From the NCBI RefSeq assembly GCF_002847285.1, contig NZ_CP025407.1, positions 6,079,001 through 6,143,000 on the forward strand: a DNA stretch of 64,000 bases, written 5' to 3'. Shown here piece by piece: positions 58,200 through 64,000 of the stretch. The position numbers and the translations under genes were made by a program. The DNA comes from Streptomyces sp. CMB-StM0423. Lineage in GTDB: Bacteria; Actinomycetota; Actinomycetes; Streptomycetales; Streptomycetaceae. The notes below the pieces were generated by a model. It was not told where the DNA came from, did no database searches, and saw only the letters and a program-made list of their open reading frames with translations. Position 1 is the first letter of the stretch. Every line of letters begins with the position of its first letter.

Positions 58200-58655
58200 A
58201 TGGCCACCGCAGAAGACCTCGACCGCGCCACCGACTCGCAGTGGGACTGGGTCGCCGAGCACACCCGCACGTATCTCGCCTCCGGCGGTACCGAGGGGCA
58301 CGAGCGCGACGGTACGTACACGCTCGTGCTCGCCACCACCGGGCGGCGGACCGGGACGCCGCGCCGCACCGCGCTGATCTACGGGACCTTGGGCGACGAC
58401 TTCGTGGTCGTCGCCTCCAAGGGCGGCGCCGACGAGGACCCGGCGTGGCTGCGGAACCTCGTGGCGGAGCCCAGCGTCGGGGTGCAGGTCGGCACCCGGC
58501 GGTTCACCGCGCGGGCGCGGGTCGCGTCCGCGGCCGAGCGGCCTGCGCTCTGGGAGCAGATGGTGGGCATCTTCCCGCTCTACGCGGAGTACGCGCAGAA
58601 GGCCGCCCGCGAGATCCCGGTCGTCGTGCTCACGCCGCTGGCCGGGTCCCGTTGA
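58200..58655 (+). CDS. Deazaflavin (F420)-dependent nitroreductase-like protein
   Basis: The 151-residue protein matches the DDN/FDOR-A family: DGTYTLVLATTGRRTGTPRRTALIYG, VVVASKGGADEDPAWLRNL, VGVQVGTRRFTARAR. These bind F420H2 and reduce quinones or nitro compounds. ATG 58200 was selected by fit to the family start. The 170-base gap upstream has no obvious promoter. Confidence 0.9.
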   Translation: MATAEDLDRATDSQWDWVAEHTRTYLASGGTEGHERDGTYTLVLATTGRRTGTPRRTALIYGTLGDDFVVVASKGGADEDPAWLRNLVAEPSVGVQVGTRRFTARARVASAAERPALWEQMVGIFPLYAEYAQKAAREIPVVVLTPLAGSR

Positions 58656-58719
58656 CCTGAAGTCTGGTTGAGGCTCTAGGTTCGGGTGCGCCGATGTCGA
58701 CGTACCGGGAGGAACGGCC

Positions 58720-59028
58720 ATGAGGACGCTGGTGCTGGGAAGGTCGCCCGCCAGGGTGACGGAGGTGCTGGCCACGCTGCGCGCGGACGGCTTCGACGCG
58801 GAGGGCGTGAGCACCGACGAGCAGGCTTTGGCGCTGCTGGCGGGCGACGGGTTCGGGGTGCTGATCATCGGCGGGGGTGTGGAGCCGGAGTCCCGGGTGG
58901 CGATCAAGGAGTTCGCGGCGGAGCACGGGGTGCGGCGCGTGGTCGACGGGGCGCTGACGGAGCCCATCGACGCGTATGTGCGGCGGGAGTTCGAGCCGGT
59001 GATCCGGGAGGCGGCCGCCGAGGGGTGA
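58720..59028 (+). CDS. Hypothetical Rossmann-like small protein
   Basis: The 102-residue protein reads MRTLVLGRSPARVTEVLATL, then FDAEGVSTDEQALALLAG, GVLIIGGGVEPES and a helical C-terminus. The alternating strands and helices resemble a truncated Rossmann or receiver-like fold but no phosphoacceptor Asp is evident. Family unknown; a plausible ribosome site (GGAGG) is at 58710. Confidence 0.7.
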   Translation: MRTLVLGRSPARVTEVLATLRADGFDAEGVSTDEQALALLAGDGFGVLIIGGGVEPESRVAIKEFAAEHGVRRVVDGALTEPIDAYVRREFEPVIREAAAEG

Positions 59029-59061
59029 CGGCCGCGGCCCGGGCGGCGAGGGGCGGGCCCG

Positions 59062-59598
59062 TCAGACGCGCTCGTACGCGGTGCCGGACCCGTTCCGCCG
59101 CAGCAGGCCCTCGTCGACCAGGGCGCGGCGCAGGCTCACCCAGTCGTCGAGCCATTCGGCGCAGATCGCGTTGACCTTCGCCTCGGAGTACGTGGTGCCG
59201 GGCTCGAACGAGTCCGTCACCACCGCGAGTACCCGGCCCCGTACCTCCGCATTGCCCGGGATCGACGTCAGCCGGCCGCGGCGGAAGTAGCCGCCCGCGC
59301 CGTCGCCGCCGCCCCGGCCGGTGAGCCGGACCTCGGCCTGGACCGCGAGCCGGAAGGTGTCGTCGCGCAGGGTGTACGTGCGGGTGGCGGCGTCGAAGGC
59401 GGCGATCCGGCCGGCGGTGAGCTTCTGGAGCGCCGCGGCGGCGGCCGGGGGGCGGAGCCCGGCGCGGGCGGCGACGTCGGTCAGGGAGGTGGCGCCGAGG
59501 GCGAGGGCGGCGTAGACGGCGCGGCGGTCGGCCTGGGCGAGGAGGCCGACGAGGTCGCGGCAGGAGGGCGGGTGGTCCTCGGCGGAGGCGGCGTTCAT
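59062..59598 (-). CDS. DUF2087 regulator-like protein
   Basis: The 178-residue protein has a winged-helix-like first half (LVGLLAQADRRAVYAALALG, TDVAARAGLRPPAAAAALQKL, AFDAATRTYTL) and a C-terminal DUF2087 domain (TTYSEAKVNAICAEWLDDWVSLRRALVDEGLL, in short pieces). Its start overlaps the amidase stop by four bases (ATGA), so the two are co-translated. ATG 59610 is an alternative start. Confidence 0.88.
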   Translation of the reverse strand: MNAASAEDHPPSCRDLVGLLAQADRRAVYAALALGATSLTDVAARAGLRPPAAAAALQKLTAGRIAAFDAATRTYTLRDDTFRLAVQAEVRLTGRGGGDGAGGYFRRGRLTSIPGNAEVRGRVLAVVTDSFEPGTTYSEAKVNAICAEWLDDWVSLRRALVDEGLLRRNGSGTAYERV

Positions 59599-61103
59599 GG
59601 AGCGTTCCATCCAGGTGTGGTGCCGGTGTCGTCCCGTACACGTACCGCGTCCGCGGGCCGGCTCGAAAGTCGTTTTCCCCCGCCCCGTCCGGCCTCCGGG
59701 TCGATCGGCGTCAGCACCCCGAGCCGGTCCTCGACCGCCTGCGCCGCCTCCAGGCACAGGTCCTCCCGGAACGCCCGCCCGACGATCTGCACTCCCACGG
59801 GCAGGCCGTCCACGACACCGGTCGGTACGGCCACGCCCGGCACCCCGACGAAGCTCGTCACGCTGCACAGCCGCATCGCCGAGGCGACCCGGTCCCGGCC
59901 CGCCCGGTCGCGGGACTCCAGCCCCGGCTCGACGGGGGGCTCGGTGAACGACGGGCCCAGCAACAGCGGGTAGGCGTCGAGGAATTCGGCCCACGAGCGG
60001 CGGAGGGACATCCACGTGCCCATCAGCTTCACCAGCTCGTCCGCGGTCGCGGGCGGGGTCTGTTCCATGGCCATCGCGATGTAGCGGTCCCCGCCCTCGC
60101 CGAGCAGCGTCCGCACCGCCGGCCAGGCCGGCGCGAACTCGGTGACGGTCAGCTGCCCGTACGCCTCCAGCACCTCGTCCAGCCGCGGCACGTCCGCCAC
60201 CTCGCGCACGGCGTACCCCGCGTCGCGGAGCGCGCCGGCCGCGGTCTCGACGGCCGCGCGGATCGCGGGGTGGACGCCGTGGCCGCCCGGGTCCGCCACG
60301 ACCGCGACCGTCAGCGGTCCGGGGAGCGCTTCGCCGTACGGCGGCACCGGTACGGCCCTGGGGTCGCGCGGATCGGTTCCGGCCAGCGCCTCGTACGCCA
60401 GCCGCAGGTCGGCCACCGTCCGGGCCAGCGGTCCTTCCGTGACCAGCATCTGGGACGCCGGACCCGGGTCGTCCGGGCCGAGCACGCGGTGGTCGGCCGG
60501 GAACCTGCCCGTGGAGGGCTTCAGCCCGGCCACCCCGCAGAACTGGGCCGGTATCCGCACCGAGCCGCCGGAGTCGTTGCCGAGCCCCAGCGCCGCCATG
60601 CCCGTGGCCACGGCGACGGCGTCGCCGCCGCTGGACCCGCCCGGGGTGCGGCTGCTGTCCCAGGGGTTGACGGTGTCGCCGAACAGTTCGCTGCGCGTGT
60701 GCATCCCCGCCAGGATCAGGGTGGGGATGTTGCCGTGGCCGATCGGGATGGCCCCGGCGGCGCGCAGCCGCGCCACCGGAGGCGCGTCGGCCGCCGCCAC
60801 GAGATCGCGGAAGCGCTTCACCCCGAACGTGGTCGGCACCCCCTCGACGGGGGTGCTCTCCTTCACCGTGAAAGGCACGCCCGCCAGCGGTCCCAGCGCC
60901 ACACCGGCGGACCGCAGGCGGTCGGTCCGGGCCGCGGCCTCGCGTGCGCGCTCCGCGAGGAGCTGGGTGACCGCGTTCACCTGCGGGTTGATCTCGGCGA
61001 TGCGGTCGAGGTGGCTGTCGACCAGTTCGACGGCCGAGACATGCGCGCCGCGTACGGCTTCCGCCTGTTCGGCGGCCGGCAACTTCCAAAGGTCGTCCGG
61101 CAT
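59595..61103 (-). CDS. Amidase signature family enzyme
   Basis: The 502-residue enzyme has the Lys-Ser-Ser triad: Lys in GVPFTVKES, cis-Ser in TPGGSSGGDAVAVATG and the nucleophilic Ser in GNDSGGSVRIPA. It hydrolyses amides to acids, substrate unknown. The GAGGAGG ribosome site lies before ATG 61103. It is first in an operon with the DUF2087 gene and is divergent from a TetR gene, with a palindrome between. Confidence 0.94.
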   Translation of the reverse strand: MPDDLWKLPAAEQAEAVRGAHVSAVELVDSHLDRIAEINPQVNAVTQLLAERAREAAARTDRLRSAGVALGPLAGVPFTVKESTPVEGVPTTFGVKRFRDLVAAADAPPVARLRAAGAIPIGHGNIPTLILAGMHTRSELFGDTVNPWDSSRTPGGSSGGDAVAVATGMAALGLGNDSGGSVRIPAQFCGVAGLKPSTGRFPADHRVLGPDDPGPASQMLVTEGPLARTVADLRLAYEALAGTDPRDPRAVPVPPYGEALPGPLTVAVVADPGGHGVHPAIRAAVETAAGALRDAGYAVREVADVPRLDEVLEAYGQLTVTEFAPAWPAVRTLLGEGGDRYIAMAMEQTPPATADELVKLMGTWMSLRRSWAEFLDAYPLLLGPSFTEPPVEPGLESRDRAGRDRVASAMRLCSVTSFVGVPGVAVPTGVVDGLPVGVQIVGRAFREDLCLEAAQAVEDRLGVLTPIDPEAGRGGGKRLSSRPADAVRVRDDTGTTPGWNAP

Positions 61104-61130
61104 GGCCCTTCTTCCTCCTCTTACACGCTG

Positions 61131-61146
61131 CGATGCACCTGCATCG
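61131..61146. promoter_or_regulatory. TetR operator palindrome
   Basis: CGATGCAcctGCATCG is a perfect 7-bp-arm dyad with a 2-base centre (cc), placed between the amidase and TetR starts. A looser copy, CGATACGAGCGCATCG, lies at about 61170-61186. It probably binds the TetR protein at 61207. Confidence 0.7.
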
Positions 61147-61206
61147 GAACGGTCACCGTACCCTGGATCCGATACGAGCGCATCGAATAAGGAGGCGGCC
61201 GGAAGC

Positions 61207-61800
61207 ATGCCCAGACAGGTGGATCACGACAGCCGGCGCCGCACCATCGCCGAGGCCGTCTGCCGTCTCGCCGGCGAACGCGGCCTGGAGGGCGTGACCC
61301 TGCGCGACGTCGCCGCCCGCGCGGAGGTGTCCATGGGGGCCGTGCAGCGGTGCTTCCGCACCAAGGAAGAGATGTTGGTGTTCGCGCTCGGGTACGTGGG
61401 CGAGCGGATCGGCGAGCGCGTACGGGCCCGCCTCGTCCGGAGTCCGGCCCAGTCGGCGGCTACGGCGCTGGGGCACGCCGCCGCCGAGGTGTCACTGCTC
61501 GGGGACGAGCACCGCGCCGAGGCCAGGGTATGGCTCGCCTTCGTCGCCCAGGCGGCCGTCAGCGAAGCGCTCGCCGGGACGCTGCGGACGAACTACGCGG
61601 GCCTGCACGAGGCGTTCGTCCGGCTCCTCGCGGAGGCCGGCGAGAGCGCCGGGCGGGGGGTGTCCCTCGATCCGGAGCGCGAGGCCCGTACGCTCCTCGC
61701 CCTCGCCGACGGCCTCACGGTCCACGTCCTCGTCGGCCATCTCACCCCGGACGAGGCGCACGACGTCCTCCACGCGCACCTGGCCGGCCTCTGGGGGTGA
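61207..61800 (+). CDS. TetR/AcrR family regulator
   Basis: The 197-residue protein has a classical TetR HTH (residues 12-57: IAEAVCRLAGERGLEGVTLRDVAARAEVSMGAVQRCF in two parts) and a BetI-like C-terminal helical domain (DEHRAEARVWLAFVAQAAV). AAGGAGG lies upstream of the ATG. It likely controls the divergent amidase-DUF2087 operon. Confidence 0.93.
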   Translation: MPRQVDHDSRRRTIAEAVCRLAGERGLEGVTLRDVAARAEVSMGAVQRCFRTKEEMLVFALGYVGERIGERVRARLVRSPAQSAATALGHAAAEVSLLGDEHRAEARVWLAFVAQAAVSEALAGTLRTNYAGLHEAFVRLLAEAGESAGRGVSLDPEREARTLLALADGLTVHVLVGHLTPDEAHDVLHAHLAGLWG

Positions 61801-61802
61801 GC

Positions 61803-61846
61803 CGGCTCATGCGGCTCATGCGGCTCATACGGCTCATACGGCTCTT
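61803..61846. repeat. 9-bp tandem repeat
   Basis: Five copies of CGGCTCATG/A in a row follow the TetR stop codon by two bases. Confidence 0.85.
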
Positions 61847-61912
61847 GGCGTGGGGTGCGGCGTTTTGTATCGTGGGGAAACAAACGCGGTTCTCCACCCC
61901 TGGGGGTTACGT

Positions 61913-62575
61913 ATGGGCAGGCCCACGGACATAGGTGTCTTCAAGGCACTGCTCCTCGACATGGACGGAACGCTTCTCAACTCCGACGCCGTCGTGGAGC
62001 GCATCTGGCGCCGCTGGGCCGCCGAGAACGGCAAGGACCCCGAGGAGATCCTGCGCCACGCCCACGGGCGGCAGGCGCACGCCACCATGGCGCACCTCTT
62101 CCCCGAGCGGCCCGTCGAGCAGAACCTCGCGGACAACGCGCGCATGCTCGCCTGGGAGACCGCCGACACCGACGGCATCGTGCCGGTGCCGGGTGCGCCG
62201 GAGTTCATGGCGGGTCTTGCCGGGCTGCCGCACGCGCTGGTCACGTCCGCGGACCGGGCACTGTCGCAGGCGCGGATGGCGGCGGCGGGGCTGCCGGTGC
62301 CGGCGATCTCCATCACGGCGGAGTGCGTGAGCGCGAGCAAGCCGGACCCGGAGGGGTTCCTGAAGGGGGCGGCGGACCTGGGGTTCGCGCCTTCGGAGTG
62401 CGTGGTGTTCGAGGACGCGGCGGCGGGCATCGCGGCGGCGCGGGCGGCCGGGATGCGGGTCGTGGGGGTCGGCCCGCGGGCGGCGACGGAGGGGACGGAC
62501 ATCCACGTGGAGTCGCTGACGGGCGTCCGGATCCGCCCGCTGGGCGGCGGCGCGTTGCGGTTGACGGTGGGGTAG
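61913..62575 (+). CDS. HAD-IA phosphatase (beta-phosphoglucomutase/sugar phosphatase-like)
   Basis: The 220-residue protein has motif I LLLDMDGTLLNSDAVVE, motif II LVTSADRALS, motif III SASKPDPEGF and motif IV VVFEDAAAGIAAARAAG. The cap lies between motifs I and II. The short length and sequence are typical of DhaP/GS1-like sugar phosphatases. The start was taken at ATG 61913; no strong ribosome site is seen. Confidence 0.9.
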   Translation: MGRPTDIGVFKALLLDMDGTLLNSDAVVERIWRRWAAENGKDPEEILRHAHGRQAHATMAHLFPERPVEQNLADNARMLAWETADTDGIVPVPGAPEFMAGLAGLPHALVTSADRALSQARMAAAGLPVPAISITAECVSASKPDPEGFLKGAADLGFAPSECVVFEDAAAGIAAARAAGMRVVGVGPRAATEGTDIHVESLTGVRIRPLGGGALRLTVG

Positions 62576-62711
62576 GGGGGAGCGGGCGCGGCCGCAGTGG
62601 CTGTGGTTCGCCCGGGGGCGTCTTCGCTCATGTCCGCCCTGGGGTAGGCGCCTGGTCGGATGCGTGCGCTCACGCCCGGAGGCGCCTTCGCGCGCGCCCA
62701 AGTAATGCGCT

Positions 62712-62984
62712 GGGTCTGATGGTTCGCTCCCGTGCGTGCCCTCGTGCCCGCCCGAGGTGTGTGCCGGGTGTGGTGTGTTCGCTCCCGTACGTCCCCTTAC
62801 ACCCGTCCAGGGGTATGCGCCGGGTCTGATGGTTCGCTCCGGTACGCGCCCTCGCGTAGGCGCTGGGTCTTGGTGTGTTCGCTCCCGTGCGTGCCCTTGC
62901 GCCCGCCCGAGGTGTGTGCCGGGTCTGGTGTGTTCGCTCCCGTACGTCCCCTCACGCCCGCCCAAGGGTATGCGGCTGCTCTGA
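62712..62984. repeat. Tandem array A, about 55-bp period
   Basis: The motif TTCGCTCC recurs at 62723, 62778, 62833, 62878 and 62933, with spacings 55, 55, 45 and 55. Each unit continues with CGTACGTCCCCT-like sequence, CGCCCGCC and GTGTGCCGGGT. A looser unit may precede at about 62623. The period is not a multiple of three, so it is probably not coding. Confidence 0.85.
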
Positions 62985-63157
62985 CAGCGCGGGGGTAGTG
63001 GGGCGTTGAGCTGGTACGTCGTGGGGGTGGGACCGGGTGCGGGGGTACGGCGTCGGGGTGGCGGTGGTGCGTGGGGTGGGCCGGTGTGCGGGGGTGTCGG
63101 TGAGGGGAGTGGCCGTGTCGTAAAGGCTCCCCCCGGGCCACCCCGCTTGTGAGTGTG

Positions 63158-63258
63158 CGGGCCTGCGTCCGGTGTCAAGGGCGTCCCTTCCGCTTCGCTC
63201 CAGGGACGTCGCTTCGCGATGGGGCTTCGCCCCACCCTTGACACCGGACTCCGGCCCG
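63158..63258. repeat. Cloverleaf-like inverted repeat
   Basis: The outer arms (63158-63181 and 63235-63258; TCCGGTGTCAAGGG and its complement, extended by CGGGCC) enclose three hairpins: 63182-63208 (CGTCCCT/AGGGACG), 63209-63219 (TCGC/GCGA) and 63220-63234 (TGGGGC/GCCCCA with TTC loop). The whole folds as a three-arm cloverleaf. Confidence 0.9.
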
Positions 63259-63354
63259 TAAAAGACCGGCGGCTATGGGTGGCCCGGAGGGAGCGGGCAC
63301 CCTAACACTGCGCTACGGATGCCGTGCCCTGCCGACGGGGTGGCCGGGCTACCG

Positions 63355-63800
63355 GGCGCCGGGTCTGCCCCGATCGCCGAGGTTCCCGGCGGACGTTGGG
63401 CGGGCGACCGGGCTCCGGGGCCCCCGATCGCCGATGGACCCGGCGGACGGAAGCCGGGCCCCCTGGGTGGCGGGCTTGCTCCGATCACCGTTGCCCCCGG
63501 CCGTCGTGGGAGGAGACCGGAGACGGGCTGCACCCGATCGCGGCTCCCCCGGGTGGATTGGGGGTGCCCCCACGGTCCGGGCCAGCCGGTCGCCGATGCC
63601 GCCGGCGGGCGGGGGCGAAGCCCGGAGACGGGTCGGGCCCGATCGCGGATACCCCCGCCGCCCAGGGTCGTACCAGCAGTTCCGGGCTCACCCCCCTCGC
63701 CGACACCTCCGGCAGACGTGGGGCCCAGGCCGGTGCCGGGGCTGCACCGGTCGGGGCCCAGGGGGTGCCGGGGTTGAACCGGTCGCGGACGCCCCCGCGG
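63355..63800. repeat. Tandem array B, about 53-bp period
   Basis: A CGATCGCCGAT-like core recurs at about 63371, 63425, 63482, 63535, 63587, 63640, 63695 and 63748. The spacings (52-57) are near a helix-turn multiple and not codon-like. The units are degenerate and end in GGAGACGGGC or GGTGCCGGGG. Confidence 0.75.
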
Positions 63801-63820
63801 GGTGGGGCCCAGGTCCCGGG

Positions 63821-63983
63821 CGCGTGCGTGCCGCCGGGCGAAAGTCCGGCTCCGGGGTCCGATTCGGCCCTGATTCCGGGGTGTTACCGCGAGTTACGAC
63901 CACTTTCCTTCGCCCAGGCGCCACGAACACCGGCCACCGGCCTCCGAATCGGCCGCGTGCGTGTCGATGGGCGAAAGTCGGGC
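63821..63983. repeat. Direct repeat of 30 bp with an inverted partial copy
   Basis: CGCGTGCGTGCCGCCGGGCG starts at 63821 and recurs as a 26/30 match at 63954, 133 bases on, with the shared GGGCGAAAGTC. An inverted partial (ACTTTCCTTCGCCC) lies between, at 63902. The pattern runs to the window edge and may continue. Confidence 0.65.
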
Positions 63984-64000
63984 CGCGGGGGTGGTTTGTC

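Larger units (their letters stand above)
62576..64000. other. Gene-free region rich in repeats
   Basis: No frame here has a convincing domain or ribosome site. The stretch contains a 55-bp-period array, a cloverleaf-like dyad, a second 53-bp-period array, and an end-of-window direct repeat, listed separately. Confidence 0.6.

Noticed and set aside
62712..63800. The tandem arrays as a CRISPR locus
   Set aside because: Repeats are degenerate throughout, no short exact repeats alternate with unique spacers, and no cas gene is near.
63273..63930. Minus-strand frames with collagen-like Pro/Gly repeats
   Set aside because: They arise from the 53-bp array, whose unit length is not a multiple of three, so the frame shifts between units. 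No ribosome site or conserved domain.

Overview
The window is very GC-rich, has strong G/C bias at third codon positions, and carries families typical of Streptomyces and close relatives: XRE/DUF397/HATPase regulators, a SARP, the aceE-DUF3052-AhpE block, Ter-type stress genes and rare TTA (bldA-type) leucine codons. I read it as an internal stretch of a Streptomyces-like chromosome. No rRNA, CRISPR array, PKS or NRPS gene is visible.

Layout. 1-8 kb: the tail of a DUF3710 gene, an NmrA/TetR divergent pair with a perfect operator dyad, a VapBC-type toxin-antitoxin pair, a methyltransferase, a secreted S33 peptidase whose reading frame lacks a stop where expected, a serine hydrolase, and a MerR/aldo-keto reductase pair. 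8-21 kb: pyruvate dehydrogenase E1 (aceE), DUF3052, AhpE-like peroxiredoxin, DUF475/TerC-like membrane protein and two TerD-related proteins, then a Ter nucleoside-metabolite operon (CitE-like lyase, a 950-residue PRTase-TRSP-PRTase-PELOTA fusion, HAD phosphatase) coupled to an O-methyltransferase.

21-27.5 kb: DUF4383, FmdB and coiled-coil proteins, then tRNA-Val(UAC). A 35-bp near-copy of the tRNA 3' end lies 3.8 kb downstream (27479-27513). The segment between looks like a small tRNA-site genomic island with no visible integrase. It carries an IS5-type transposase scar and three genes: a small protein resembling EACC1, a HExxH metallopeptidase with TPR-like repeats (one TTA codon), and a membrane-anchored cysteine-rich LppU-like protein.

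27.6-42.2 kb: an all-minus-strand biosynthetic cluster: UbiA prenyltransferase, two paralogous AMP-forming ligases, UDP-sugar 6-dehydrogenase, a degenerate NAD-dependent epimerase, two paralogous flavin monooxygenases, alpha/beta hydrolase, MMPL exporter (TTA codon), TetR and SARP regulators. It has no recognisable PKS, NRPS or terpene cyclase, so its product is not predictable here and it may be undescribed.

42.8-62.6 kb: a phage-like lysis cassette (GH25 endolysin, two small membrane proteins), an MBL-fold hydrolase, PLP decarboxylase, SGNH hydrolase, DedA protein, an MFS exporter fused to a winged-helix-like tail, a membrane-anchored peptidoglycan-binding protein, a nitroreductase, an SDR, an XRE-cupin/MFS pair, a WhiJ-type HATPase/XRE/DUF397 locus (the XRE gene has a TTA codon), amidase/DUF2087/TetR genes and a HAD phosphatase.

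62.6-64 kb: no convincing gene. Two degenerate tandem arrays (periods about 55 and 53 bp) flank a 101-bp cloverleaf-like inverted repeat, and a further direct repeat runs up to the window edge.
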